Positions 1 to 7,714 of a stretch of DNA of 64,000 nucleotides are shown here, piece by piece. Origin of the DNA: an uncultured Clostridia bacterium (GTDB lineage Bacteria; Bacillota; Clostridia; Christensenellales; UBA3700); the NCBI GenBank assembly GCA_948471525.1, contig CAOKSY010000002.1, forward strand, positions 186,001 to 250,000, in the 5' to 3' direction. The notes beneath the pieces are model-generated. The model had not been told where the DNA came from and made no database searches. It saw only the letters and a program-made list of their open reading frames with translations. The position numbers were made by a program, and so were the translations under genes. Position 1 is the first letter of the stretch, and every line of letters starts with the position of its first letter.

Positions 1-92
1 ACTACCCTCAACTTATCGGGATATGCGTCGACGACTTCCAGCGCCTGCGTTCCTATCGATCCTGTACTTCCCAATATGATCAGATCTTTCAT
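1..92 (-). CDS. dxr: 1-deoxy-D-xylulose 5-phosphate reductoisomerase, N-terminal fragment
   Basis: Only the first 30 codons lie in the window; the gene continues past the left edge. The start reads MKDLIILGSTGSIGTQALEV, which is the NADPH-binding P-loop (GSTGSIG) that opens Dxr proteins. Dxr converts DXP to MEP in the non-mevalonate isoprenoid pathway. The ATG follows the cdsA stop after three bases. The order frr-uppS-cdsA-dxr is the standard Firmicutes arrangement and supports the call. It links isoprenoid precursor supply to undecaprenyl-phosphate synthesis by UppS upstream. Confidence 0.9.
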   Translation of the reverse strand, partial: MKDLIILGSTGSIGTQALEVVDAYPDKLRV

Positions 93-95
93 CGC

Positions 96-983
96 TCAAC
101 CTATCGCGCCTATCGCTTCGATCGCTGCTATCAACAAATATACGGTCGGCAAAACAAAGATAATACTGTCCAGCCTATCCATAATTCCGCCGTGACCGGG
201 GAAAATTTTGCCGAAATCCTTTATACCCGCCTTTCTCTTGATCCAACTTGCTCCCAAATCTCCCAGTTCGCTCAATACTCCGCCTACGAGTCCGAAGACA
301 ACGTAGACAGCCGCCGAGCCGCCGAGCGACTGCAAAAGCCTCAATTCTCCTACGTTTTTTAAACTTTCAAATAACGCGGTTACGTCAAATAATACGAATA
401 CAAGCATCGCGCCGATAATTCCGCCGAGCAATCCGCCTATCGCCCCGCTCACCGTCTTCTTGGGAGAGATATTGGGACAGAGTTTTTTGCCTTTAAAAGT
501 TATACCTACAAAATACGCCATCGTATCCGTCATTATAGGTATCAGGAGAGCAAGGAATATTCCCAGTAAACCGTATGCGCTGTGATTTATAAGCACCAAC
601 GTAGAAAAGATTCCCAAAGGATAGATAAGTATAAATACGGTTGCCAGCAAATCTTTCAGTTCGAATTTATGTATAAGCGTAAATTCAACTATAGCTATCA
701 TAAGCGAAAGAGTAAGCGCCGCCAATATGCCGATCTCGCCTTTGCCCAACGTCTTTTCAAAAAGTAGAATAAGCGGATATATAACTATCGATCCGAATAT
801 CAAACTTCCCTTGACGGGATTATATTCCGCTTTTTTGAAAGCCTGAGCCATTTCGTATACACCCAAACAGCATATAGCTACCGCGACGACGTCCGCAAAC
901 TCGACGTACAACTGTCTCAGTCCGAGTATCGTACCGAATACCACTGCAAGCAGCACTATCGCCGTCAATATTCTTTTTAGCAT
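96..983 (-). CDS. cdsA: Phosphatidate cytidylyltransferase (CDP-diglyceride synthase)
   Basis: This 295-residue, highly hydrophobic protein makes CDP-diacylglycerol from phosphatidate and CTP at the membrane, the branch point to anionic phospholipids. The C-terminal third carries the CdsA signature: a Ser/Asp-rich stretch (LSELGDLGASWIKRKAGIKD) followed by FPGHGGIMDRLDS. About eight membrane segments precede and surround it. Its ATG overlaps the uppS stop (TAATG) and has a GGAGG site nine bases upstream. Length and order match the family. Confidence 0.96.
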   Translation of the reverse strand: MLKRILTAIVLLAVVFGTILGLRQLYVEFADVVAVAICCLGVYEMAQAFKKAEYNPVKGSLIFGSIVIYPLILLFEKTLGKGEIGILAALTLSLMIAIVEFTLIHKFELKDLLATVFILIYPLGIFSTLVLINHSAYGLLGIFLALLIPIMTDTMAYFVGITFKGKKLCPNISPKKTVSGAIGGLLGGIIGAMLVFVLFDVTALFESLKNVGELRLLQSLGGSAAVYVVFGLVGGVLSELGDLGASWIKRKAGIKDFGKIFPGHGGIMDRLDSIIFVLPTVYLLIAAIEAIGAIG

Positions 984-1678
984 TACTTCACTCCTCCGAA
1001 TCTTCTGTCTCTTGAAGAATATTCAGTCAATATTTCATTAATTACGTCGCCGTCGAAATCGGGCCAGTACTTATCGATAAATATAAGTTCGCTGTACGCG
1101 CATTGCCACAGCATAAAGTTACTCAGCCTCTTTTCTCCGCTGGAACGCACTATCAGATCAAGCGGCGGCAAAGTCGCCGTATACAAACAGTCCTCTATCA
1201 TCTGCTCGTCGACTTCTTTCAATCCCGACTGCAAGATCTTGTTGACCGCGCGGGTTATTTCCTGTCTGGAGCCGTAGTTGAGCGCGATATTTACCATTAT
1301 TCCGGTATTATCCTTGCTCAAATCGGCAACTTTTTTTATCGCGTTCTGCGTGCTCTTAGGCAACTGAGAAATATCTCCGCTGAACATTACGCGATATCCC
1401 GAATCCGCATATTTCTTGAGTTCTTTTTTTGCAAACTGAGTGATGAGAGAAAACAGAAACTTGATCTCGCTTTGAGGTCTCGACCAGTTTTCGCAAGAAA
1501 AAGCATAGACGCTCACCGCCTGTATGCCCGCCTCCGAGCAGGCTTTTACTACGGTCTTCAACGCCTCCGCGCCCTGCTTGTGTCCATCGCTTCTAGACAG
1601 ATTGCGTTCGGCTGCCCATCGTCCGTTGCCGTCCATTATAAATGCTATATGTTTGGGGATTTTCAGTTGTTTCTCCAT
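983..1678 (-). CDS. uppS: Isoprenyl transferase (undecaprenyl diphosphate synthase)
   Basis: Cytosolic cis-prenyltransferase of 231 residues that condenses isopentenyl diphosphates onto FPP to give the C55 carrier lipid for peptidoglycan. The N-terminal motif HIAFIMDGNGRWA holds the catalytic Asp, and the C-terminal part has the LDLIVRSSGEKRLSNFMLWQ block that binds IPP. The tail RDRRFGG is also typical. A GAGGAACTG site precedes the ATG. It is likely co-transcribed with frr and with cdsA-dxr, and supplies the lipid used by MraY further along the window. Confidence 0.96.
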   Translation of the reverse strand: MEKQLKIPKHIAFIMDGNGRWAAERNLSRSDGHKQGAEALKTVVKACSEAGIQAVSVYAFSCENWSRPQSEIKFLFSLITQFAKKELKKYADSGYRVMFSGDISQLPKSTQNAIKKVADLSKDNTGIMVNIALNYGSRQEITRAVNKILQSGLKEVDEQMIEDCLYTATLPPLDLIVRSSGEKRLSNFMLWQCAYSELIFIDKYWPDFDGDVINEILTEYSSRDRRFGGVK

Positions 1679-1697
1679 CAGTTCCTCAATATCGAAG

Positions 1698-1722
1698 GCA
1701 AGCCGATCGTCTGTCGGCTTGC
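1698..1722 (-). promoter_or_regulatory. Intercistronic stem-loop between frr and uppS
   Basis: A perfect 9-bp stem (GCAAGCCGA / TCGGCTTGC) with a 7-base loop sits just upstream of the uppS ribosome-binding site. No T-run follows on the minus strand, so it is not a typical intrinsic terminator. It could stabilise or process the mRNA, or modulate uppS translation. Confidence 0.5.
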
Positions 1723-1766
1723 ATTCTCGATCGGCAATACTGCCGGATTTTATGTATATTTATGGA

Positions 1767-2342
1767 TTATACCGACAGTATTTCCTGTTCTTTATCCTTT
1801 GTCATTTTATCGACGACTTCGATCTGCTCGGCAAGCTGCTTGTCTACGTCTTTTTCGTATACTCCCGCTTCGTCTTCGGAAATCAAGCTGTCTTTTTTGA
1901 ATTTCTTGATACTGTCGTTTATATCTCTGCGCGCGTTTCTCAATGCAACCTTCGTATTCTCCGCCATAGCCTTGAGATTTTTGCAGAGTTCTTTTCTTCT
2001 CTCCTGAGTAAGTTCTGGGAAAATCATTCTGATCACTTTTCCGTCGTTGTTGGGCGTGATGCCTGTGTTTGCGGCAATAATGGCTTTTTCGACCTCTTTG
2101 AGTATGGAAGTATCCCATACCGTTATCATAAGCATTCTCGCTTCCGGAGTCTGAATATTTCCGATCTGCTTGAGCGGAGTCGGCACTCCGTAATAATCTA
2201 CTACGATTTTATCGAGAATATGCGGATTCGCTCTTCCCGCCTTAAGGTTGTTGAATTCATATTGAAGCGAAGATACGCTTTTGTTCATTTTTGTTTCGAA
2301 TTCGTCGAATATTTCCAATATTTCCATCTGCTCGTAAGCCAT
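1767..2342 (-). CDS. frr: Ribosome recycling factor
   Basis: This 191-residue, largely helical protein splits post-termination ribosomes together with EF-G. The family core is visible: LKAGRANPHILDKIVVDYYGVPTPLKQIGNI and ELTQERRKELCKNLKAMAENTKVALRNARRD. An AAGGAG site precedes the ATG. It follows pyrH, as in most Firmicutes, but a terminator and a new promoter lie between them, so frr probably heads its own unit with uppS-cdsA-dxr. Confidence 0.97.
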   Translation of the reverse strand: MAYEQMEILEIFDEFETKMNKSVSSLQYEFNNLKAGRANPHILDKIVVDYYGVPTPLKQIGNIQTPEARMLMITVWDTSILKEVEKAIIAANTGITPNNDGKVIRMIFPELTQERRKELCKNLKAMAENTKVALRNARRDINDSIKKFKKDSLISEDEAGVYEKDVDKQLAEQIEVVDKMTKDKEQEILSV

Positions 2343-2371
2343 AATGATTCTCCTTAAAATTTGCTATGATA

Positions 2372-2400
2372 ATTATACCAAAAAACCAAGTCGAATACAA
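2372..2400 (-). promoter_or_regulatory. Predicted sigma-A promoter of frr
   Basis: On the minus strand a -35 TTGTAT (2395-2400) is separated by 17 bases from a perfect -10 TATAAT (2372-2377). The predicted transcript starts near 2365 and includes the frr Shine-Dalgarno site. It lies downstream of the pyrH terminator, which explains how frr is expressed independently. Confidence 0.7.
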
Positions 2401-2495
2401 TGCTTTTTCTTCAATTTTTTATCCGCAATTATTATATATTATAAATATTTTACAAAACGCGTTATTAATATACGCAAAAAATCTTACTGCATAGT

Positions 2496-2521
2496 AAAAA
2501 CGGCGTCCTTGCGAACGCCGT
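2496..2521 (-). terminator. Intrinsic terminator after pyrH
   Basis: The stem ACGGCGTTCG / GCGAACGCCGT-type dyad (arms at 2500-2508 and 2513-2521) is followed on the minus strand by TTTTTA. It lies 20 bases after the pyrH stop. Confidence 0.85.
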
Positions 2522-2540
2522 CATTTGTATTATATTATTT

Positions 2541-3245
2541 TCAGTGGATAAGCGTGCCTATCTTTTCTCCGCTTACGGCTTTAAGCAAGCTGTCCTCTTC
2601 TTTAAGCGCAAATGCAATAATAGGTATCTTATTTTCCATACACAGCGTTATCGCAGTAGCGTCCATAGCCTGCAATCCCTGTTGAACGACTTGCATATAA
2701 GTGAGTTCGTCGTATTTCTTCGCGTCCGGATTCTTCTTTGGATCGCTGTCATAGACGCCGTCTACGTTTTTGGCAAGCATAAGCACGTCGGCGTTTATCT
2801 CTGCCGCTCTAAGCGCCGCGCCCGTATCCGTACTAAAGAAAGGATTGCCCGTTCCGCAGGCAAAGATAACTATTCTTCCCTTCTCGAGATGACGCATTGC
2901 TTTTCTCAATATATACGGCTCGGCAATTCTTGTGATCGTCAAAGCCGTCTGTACGCGGCAAGGCACTCCTGCGGATTCCAGCGCGTCCTGAAGCGCGAGC
3001 GAATTCATTACCGTGGCCAACATTCCCATATGATCGGCAGCCGATCTCTCCATTTTCAGCGCCTGTCTGCCTCTCCAGAAGTTTCCTCCGCCTATAATAA
3101 TGCCTATCTCCACTCCGAGTTCATATACCTTTTTAATCTGTCCTACTACATAAGAGACTACAGTCTCGTCGATACCGAAGCCTTTTTCTCCTGCCAAAGC
3201 TTCGCCGCTAAGTTTGATTATCGCTCTCTTATACTTTACTGCCAT
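2541..3245 (-). CDS. pyrH: Uridylate kinase
   Basis: UMP kinase of 234 residues, from the amino-acid-kinase superfamily, making UDP for nucleic acid and UDP-sugar synthesis. Diagnostic stretches are KLSGEALAGEKGFGID near the N-terminus, IIGGGNFWRGR for phosphate binding, and the C-terminal MDATAITLCMENKIPIIAF. Its site is GGGAGG five bases before the ATG. Terminators flank it on both sides, yet no strong promoter is evident in the 45 bases before it, so it may depend on read-through from rpsB-tsf. Confidence 0.97.
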   Translation of the reverse strand: MAVKYKRAIIKLSGEALAGEKGFGIDETVVSYVVGQIKKVYELGVEIGIIIGGGNFWRGRQALKMERSAADHMGMLATVMNSLALQDALESAGVPCRVQTALTITRIAEPYILRKAMRHLEKGRIVIFACGTGNPFFSTDTGAALRAAEINADVLMLAKNVDGVYDSDPKKNPDAKKYDELTYMQVVQQGLQAMDATAITLCMENKIPIIAFALKEEDSLLKAVSGEKIGTLIH

Positions 3246-3290
3246 ATCGCCCTCCCGAACGCAAAATGCGAATAATTTTCTAGTTGCTTG

Positions 3291-3320
3291 AAAAAAAGGA
3301 AAACAAAACGTTTTCCTTTT
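3291..3320 (-). terminator. Intrinsic terminator (attenuator) between tsf and pyrH
   Basis: On the minus strand the stem GGAAAAC / GTTTTCC (arms 3310-3316 and 3298-3304) is followed by seven T residues. It lies just after the tsf stop. The AT-rich stem may be leaky and allow read-through to pyrH. Confidence 0.8.
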
Positions 3321-3328
3321 TATATTGT

Positions 3329-4204
3329 TTACGCTTTCTTTGCGCTGTTGATTTGAGCTTGAACTTCGTCCGCCAAATTCTCTTCTTTCTTTTCAAGACC
3401 TTCGCCCATTACAAAACGCGTAAATCTTACAACGTCCGCGCCTGCTTCTTTAAGAAGAGCTTTGATAGACTTGTCGCCGTCTTTTACAAACGGCTGTTCG
3501 AGAAGACAAACTTCTTTATAATATTTATTGATACGTCCCTCGACCATCTTTTCGATGATGTTGAGCGGCTTCGGCTTATCTTCATTGAGAGCCTGAGCCT
3601 TAAGTATCTCTTTCTCTTTTTCGATCTCGTCCTGCGGAACTTCGCTCGTTCTTACGTACGAAGGATTAGCAGCCGCGATCTGCATAGCGATATCGTGAGC
3701 GAGTTCGTCGTTTGCGTTTGCGCTCAACTCTACGAGCACGCCGATCTTGCCGCCCATATGGATATAACTCTCGAGTTTGTTGTTTTCGACAGCATATTTA
3801 GCAAATCTTCTTACAGCAATCTTTTCGCCGATCTTAGCGACAGCCTCAGCCAGAGCTATGCTCATTCCCTCGCTTACCTGCTCTGCAGTCTGCACGTCGT
3901 TTTCAGCAATATATTTAGCCACTTCTGTCACGAAGGCTTTAAACTGGTCGCCGCGGGCAACGAAGTCGGATTCGCAGTTGACTTCTACCAATACGCCGTA
4001 CTTGCCGTCGCAATAAGCCTCTACCGTACCCTGTGAAGCAATCTTTCCTGCGCGCTTTGCGCTTGTAGCCATACCTTTTTCTCTCAAGATCTCGACAGCC
4101 TTTTCCATATCGCCGTCGGATTCGATAAGAGCCTTTTTACAATCCATCATACCTACGCCGGTCTTTGCGCGCAGATCCATTACGTCTTTATTTGTGAATG
4201 CCAT
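3329..4204 (-). CDS. tsf: Elongation factor Ts
   Basis: This is the nucleotide exchange factor that regenerates EF-Tu-GTP. The protein has 291 residues. The N-terminal UBA-like domain holds DVMDLRAKTGVGMMDCKKAL, followed by the coiled core with VEVNCESDFVARGDQF and IAMQIAAANPSYV. The length fits the bacterial family. It follows rpsB by 18 bases, the near-universal rpsB-tsf operon, and is preceded by GGAGG at a somewhat long spacing of eleven bases. Confidence 0.98.
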   Translation of the reverse strand: MAFTNKDVMDLRAKTGVGMMDCKKALIESDGDMEKAVEILREKGMATSAKRAGKIASQGTVEAYCDGKYGVLVEVNCESDFVARGDQFKAFVTEVAKYIAENDVQTAEQVSEGMSIALAEAVAKIGEKIAVRRFAKYAVENNKLESYIHMGGKIGVLVELSANANDELAHDIAMQIAAANPSYVRTSEVPQDEIEKEKEILKAQALNEDKPKPLNIIEKMVEGRINKYYKEVCLLEQPFVKDGDKSIKALLKEAGADVVRFTRFVMGEGLEKKEENLADEVQAQINSAKKA

Positions 4205-4222
4205 AAAACTTCCGTCCTCCGA

Positions 4223-5002
4223 TTATTCCTGAACTTCAGCCGTCTCTTCGACGCTTTGAGCAGCGGTTTCTTCAACTGCCTCTTCTTTATTCTCACTCTC
4301 TTCTTCTACAGAGAAAGTGATGCCTTCGTTTGCCTCGATAACCGCATTTGCCATAATACTAGCGATCAATTTGATAGCGCGTATAGCATCGTCGTTGCCA
4401 GGGATAACGTAATCTACCAATTCGGGATTACAGTTGGTGTCGACAAGACCTACTACGGGGATTCCGAGCTTTTTAGCTTCCTTTACCGCGATGTCTTCGT
4501 TGTTGATATCAACTACGAACATACATCCGGGAAGATGAGTCATATCTTTGATACCGCCGAGGTTTGCCTCGAGCTTATCTCTCTCCGCCTTGAGCGCGGA
4601 CACTTCTTTCTTGGGAAGAAGTTCGAACTGACCGATCATTTCCATCTGGTTGATCTTATTGAGTCTTTCGATACGGCTTCTGATAGTCTGGAAGTTTGTG
4701 AGAGTACCGCCCAACCATCTCTGGTTCATATAGTACATACCGCAACGGGTCGCTTCTTCTTTGATAGCTTCCTGAGCCTGCTTTTTGGTACCTACGAAAA
4801 GTATCGACTTGCCGGACTTAGCGACGTCTCTTACGAAAGCATAAGCCTTCTCTACGAGATCGACGGAGATCTGAAGGTCGATGATGTGGATATCGTTTCT
4901 TGCCGCATAGATGTACTTGCCCATCTTGGGATTCCATTTTTTCGTCTGGTGACCGAAATGTACGCCTGCCTCTAAGAGGCTTTTCATTGTTACTACTGCC
5001 AT
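4223..5002 (-). CDS. rpsB: 30S ribosomal protein S2
   Basis: S2 of 259 residues. The reading frame stays open further upstream to 5143, but the ATG at 5002 is the start: it follows AAGGAG and gives MAVVTMKSLLEAGVHFGHQ, the conserved S2 N-terminus. Other family blocks are TKKWNPKMGKYIYAARNDIHIIDL, RWLGGTLTNF and VDTNCNPELVDYVIPGNDDA. The C-terminus has a Glu-rich tail of about 35 residues. It heads the rpsB-tsf unit and has a structured leader and a strong promoter. Confidence 0.98.
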   Translation of the reverse strand: MAVVTMKSLLEAGVHFGHQTKKWNPKMGKYIYAARNDIHIIDLQISVDLVEKAYAFVRDVAKSGKSILFVGTKKQAQEAIKEEATRCGMYYMNQRWLGGTLTNFQTIRSRIERLNKINQMEMIGQFELLPKKEVSALKAERDKLEANLGGIKDMTHLPGCMFVVDINNEDIAVKEAKKLGIPVVGLVDTNCNPELVDYVIPGNDDAIRAIKLIASIMANAVIEANEGITFSVEEESENKEEAVEETAAQSVEETAEVQE

Positions 5003-5107
5003 TTTTTGTTCTCCTTTTTTTGTTTGTTCTTCCCCGAAATTTTCGCTGTCGGCAACTTGTTGGCAAACAAGCAACTGCCTGTGCTGACTTCGGGTGTTTA
5101 TTTTACC
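5003..5107 (-). promoter_or_regulatory. Structured rpsB 5' leader, candidate S2 autoregulatory RNA
   Basis: The transcribed leader folds by eye into an outer helix CCCGAA (5094-5089) with TTCGGG (5038-5033). Inside it, GGCA/TGCC (5079-5076 with 5054-5051) encloses a hairpin CTTGTT-TGCC-AACAAG (5071-5056). The Shine-Dalgarno site follows directly. Autoregulation of rpsB by S2 is known in bacteria; that this leader is such an element is inference from its structure and position. Confidence 0.5.
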
Positions 5108-5114
5108 GTTTGAT

Positions 5115-5143
5115 ATTCTATCATAAATACCTACGGTTTGCAA
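5115..5143 (-). promoter_or_regulatory. Predicted sigma-A promoter of rpsB-tsf
   Basis: Minus-strand -35 TTGCAA (5138-5143), a 17-base spacer, and -10 TAGAAT (5115-5120). The predicted start near 5108 leaves a leader of about 105 bases. Confidence 0.75.
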
Positions 5144-5190
5144 ACGTTTTAATATAATTATTATAAATAAATATCAGTTTGTACGGATAT

Positions 5191-6549
5191 TTATTCTCCG
5201 CTGCCCTCTATTGCGTCTATTGCAAGCGATAATTCCAGCCTTTTTCTCATCATTTCGCAAGAAATATCGTAAGGCTTGGACATATTGCCTGCAAAATTTA
5301 GGTTGTTGGCAACGCAACCGCCGCTACAATAATATTTTGCCGGACAATTTGTGCAATCGGGTTTATTCGTTACGACGTTTTCGGCAAATTTCTCGGAAAT
5401 CGCCATATCTATTTTACCGTCGAAGACGTTGCCCATATAATAGTCTTTATTTTCCGCAAACTGATGACACGGATAGATGCCGCCCGTCGGAGTCACTGCC
5501 AAGTATTCGCAACCCGATCCGCATCCCGTCAATCTCTTGACAACGCACGGTCCGCCTTCCAAGTCAATCATAAAATGGAAGAAATTAAACCACTTTTCGC
5601 CCTTGCGCCTGTCTATATACAGCCCCGCCAATCGCTCGTATTCGGCAAGTATCTTTGGCAAATGTTCTTTTGTTATTCTTAGATCTTCGATATCCGTGAC
5701 AACCGGCTCTATGGATATTTGATCGAATCCCATATCGTTGAGCGCGATCACGTCGTCGGCAAAATCCAAATTACGCGCGGTAAAAGTTCCTCTGACGTAA
5801 TACGACTTATCGCCTCTGACAGCAGCAAATTTCTTTGCGTTCTCGGCTATTATACCATAACAGTCTTTGCCGTTGACGGTCTTTCTCACCGCATTGTGCA
5901 CGCATTCGCGTCCGTCGATACTCAATACGACGTTGTGCATCTCTTTGTTCAGCCAATCTATCGTTTCGTCGTTCAAAAGAACGCAATTGGTCGTCATTGT
6001 AAAATTAAAACTCTTTCCCGACTGCTTTTCCCGAGATCTTGCATATTCGACTATCTTCTTGACTGTTCCGAGATTCATCAGAGGCTCGCCCCCGAAAAAA
6101 TCCACTTCCAGATTATTTCTTCTGCCCGAATTCGCTATAAGAAAATCTATCGCTTTTTTGCCCACTTCTTCGGACATATAAGCGCGCTCGGTCGTATGAT
6201 ACGTTCCCTCGTCCGCAAAACAATATTTACATCTCAGATTGCAATCGTTGCAAATATGCAGACAAAGCGCTTTGATCTCGCCTGTCCTCTTTTTCTTTGC
6301 AAAAGTATCGCAAGGAGTATTTAGCACTTTCGACGCTTCGAGTTCGTCGAATTCCTTGCCGAGCTCGTTCTTTTCCCGATCGCTCATTGTTGCAAATTCG
6401 CCGATCTCACTGTCGTCAAAAGCTTGTCCGTATCTGCTTTTTGCATACAAAAAAGCGGCGCGGTCTACATTATGCAGACTGCCGCTTTCTATATCCCATA
6501 CAAAATGATAAGTCCTGCCTCCGTAGCAGAATTTAAAAGCGTGTACCAT
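5191..6549 (-). CDS. scfB: SCIFF thioether maturase, radical SAM/SPASM protein
   Basis: Radical SAM enzyme of 452 residues predicted to install a thioether crosslink in the SCIFF peptide encoded just upstream. The [4Fe-4S]-binding CxxxCxxC is CNLRCKYC at residues 103-110. An N-terminal peptide-recognition region precedes it. The C-terminal SPASM domain carries CGSGCEYLAVTPTGGIYPCH and the cluster motif CTNCPAKYYCSGGC. The length matches the SCIFF maturase family (about 450). It starts 14 bases after scfA with no clear Shine-Dalgarno site, so translational coupling is plausible. Confidence 0.93.
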   Translation of the reverse strand: MVHAFKFCYGGRTYHFVWDIESGSLHNVDRAAFLYAKSRYGQAFDDSEIGEFATMSDREKNELGKEFDELEASKVLNTPCDTFAKKKRTGEIKALCLHICNDCNLRCKYCFADEGTYHTTERAYMSEEVGKKAIDFLIANSGRRNNLEVDFFGGEPLMNLGTVKKIVEYARSREKQSGKSFNFTMTTNCVLLNDETIDWLNKEMHNVVLSIDGRECVHNAVRKTVNGKDCYGIIAENAKKFAAVRGDKSYYVRGTFTARNLDFADDVIALNDMGFDQISIEPVVTDIEDLRITKEHLPKILAEYERLAGLYIDRRKGEKWFNFFHFMIDLEGGPCVVKRLTGCGSGCEYLAVTPTGGIYPCHQFAENKDYYMGNVFDGKIDMAISEKFAENVVTNKPDCTNCPAKYYCSGGCVANNLNFAGNMSKPYDISCEMMRKRLELSLAIDAIEGSGE

Positions 6550-6563
6550 CTATTAGATCGAGA

Positions 6564-6737
6564 TCAAATCAAAGGCTTTCTGGTAGCGTTGATTTTCTCG
6601 TCGCGGTTTTTACAGCTCTGATTGCCTACAGTGCAAGACGTCTTACAAGCCGACTGACAGCTGGATTGGCACTCGCCGCAACCAATGTTTCCGCTTTTTT
6701 TCATAGAATTTGTTACGATACTGTTGATATGTTTCAT
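6564..6737 (-). CDS. scfA: SCIFF (six cysteines in forty-five residues) precursor peptide
   Basis: Ribosomally made peptide of 57 residues whose Cys residues (20, 23, 27, 31, 35 and 42) match the SCIFF pattern GCGECQSSCQSACKTSC. The ATG at 6737 follows GGAG by six bases and gives MKHINSIV, the usual SCIFF start; a TTG four codons upstream is less likely. The family is nearly universal in Clostridia but its biological role is unresolved. A 15-residue basic tail after the last Cys is longer than in many homologues. scfB follows immediately. Confidence 0.95.
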   Translation of the reverse strand: MKHINSIVTNSMKKSGNIGCGECQSSCQSACKTSCTVGNQSCKNRDEKINATRKPLI

Positions 6738-6773
6738 ATATTTCTCCAATATTATATAAATTTTATTATCTAT

Positions 6774-6802
6774 ATAATATAATAAACTCTGCTATTTTGC
6801 AA
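6774..6802 (-). promoter_or_regulatory. Predicted sigma-A promoter of scfA-scfB
   Basis: Minus-strand -35 TTGCAA (6797-6802), 17-base spacer, -10 TATTAT (6774-6779). The start would fall near 6767, giving a 30-base leader that holds the GGAG site. Confidence 0.7.
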
Positions 6803-6849
6803 GTATTTATTTAAATTCTTTTAAGATTTTATCAATGTTGCATAGCGGC

Positions 6850-7185
6850 TTAATAGTTTAATTCGCTTTTGATAAAACCGAGTTCAATTTCCCACGACGA
6901 TTTTAAAGATTGATTTTCGGCTCTTGAGATCCTCTTCTCGACGCAGTCTACCAATTCTTTTGTCCTAAAATGATTTGATAAATCGACAACAAGTATAAAT
7001 AATAACGTCAATTCATCTTCGTCGCAAGTATTGTAATAATCCAAAGTATCGTTGAGATTTATAGAAAATTCCGCCAAAAGCTTTTTATCGTTTTCCCTAA
7101 ACCGAGCGATTACTTCTTCCGTTCTCTCTTCTTTGAGCAAATTCAGTTGCTCTTTAATCAGTTCTTTTATATCTTGTCTGTACAT
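6850..7185 (-). CDS. Small hypothetical cytoplasmic protein
   Basis: I do not recognise this 111-residue protein. It is rich in Glu, Lys, Asp and Leu, has no signal peptide or membrane segment, contains one Cys pair far apart, and looks all-helical. The reading frame is supported by an AAAGGG site seven bases upstream of the ATG and by a consensus promoter. It lies between scfA and the TIGR04086-type gene and is probably monocistronic. A regulatory or stress role is possible but unsupported. Confidence 0.6.
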   Translation of the reverse strand: MYRQDIKELIKEQLNLLKEERTEEVIARFRENDKKLLAEFSINLNDTLDYYNTCDEDELTLLFILVVDLSNHFRTKELVDCVEKRISRAENQSLKSSWEIELGFIKSELNY

Positions 7186-7233
7186 ATCTTTTCCCTTTCG
7201 GCAAAAAACATAATGCCCAAATTTTATAATATA

Positions 7234-7262
7234 ATTATATTATCTGTCGGACATTATGTCAA
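7234..7262 (-). promoter_or_regulatory. Consensus sigma-A promoter with operator-like palindrome
   Basis: Minus-strand -35 TTGACA (7257-7262), a 17-base spacer, and -10 TATAAT (7234-7239): both hexamers match consensus. An 11-base palindrome GACATAATGTC (7250-7260) overlaps the -35 box, and a CATAATG-type half-site recurs at 7209-7215. This suggests repressor control of the small gene downstream. Confidence 0.7.
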
Positions 7263-7278
7263 TCGCCGAAAGTACAAA

Positions 7279-7665
7279 TCACTTTTCCCGCCTTACGTTG
7301 ACGGTAAATATACCGCTCAACAATCCCGCTATAAGGCAGAATATTATATCGAAAGCGGTAAGCGGATTTATAGCAAAAGATCCGTTGATGAGCGAAAAAA
7401 TCAAATAGGATATAAGGACAAAAAACAATCCTATCACACTGCCCTTAAAAAGCCCCTGTCTTCCTGATTTTATAGCCAGTAATGTACCGAAGAAAATACT
7501 TATGATCTTCAAAAATATATTGACGATTCGGACTGCTTTTGCAGATAAATTTGCAAATTTTACTATCACGGCAAATAACATTACCGTCAAAAGCGAAATT
7601 ATAACGGCAAAAAGTACGCCTTTGAACATTTCGAAGAAATCTTTTTTGTTGAGTTTTAGAGCCAT
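7279..7665 (-). CDS. TIGR04086 family (DUF3792-like) membrane protein
   Basis: Integral membrane protein of 128 residues with four predicted segments: about 15-38, 47-66, 73-92 and 103-122. The short Lys-rich ends are cytoplasmic-like. Size, topology and location between the SCIFF genes and yajC match the TIGR04086 membrane family of Clostridia, whose function is unknown. A strong GGGAGG site lies seven bases before the ATG. It may be transcribed with the DUF5131 gene 49 bases upstream. Confidence 0.75.
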   Translation of the reverse strand: MALKLNKKDFFEMFKGVLFAVIISLLTVMLFAVIVKFANLSAKAVRIVNIFLKIISIFFGTLLAIKSGRQGLFKGSVIGLFFVLISYLIFSLINGSFAINPLTAFDIIFCLIAGLLSGIFTVNVRREK

Positions 7666-7714
7666 ACGCTATCCTCCCGAGAATAATATACGCTCTTTTT
7701 CCACTCAATATGAC

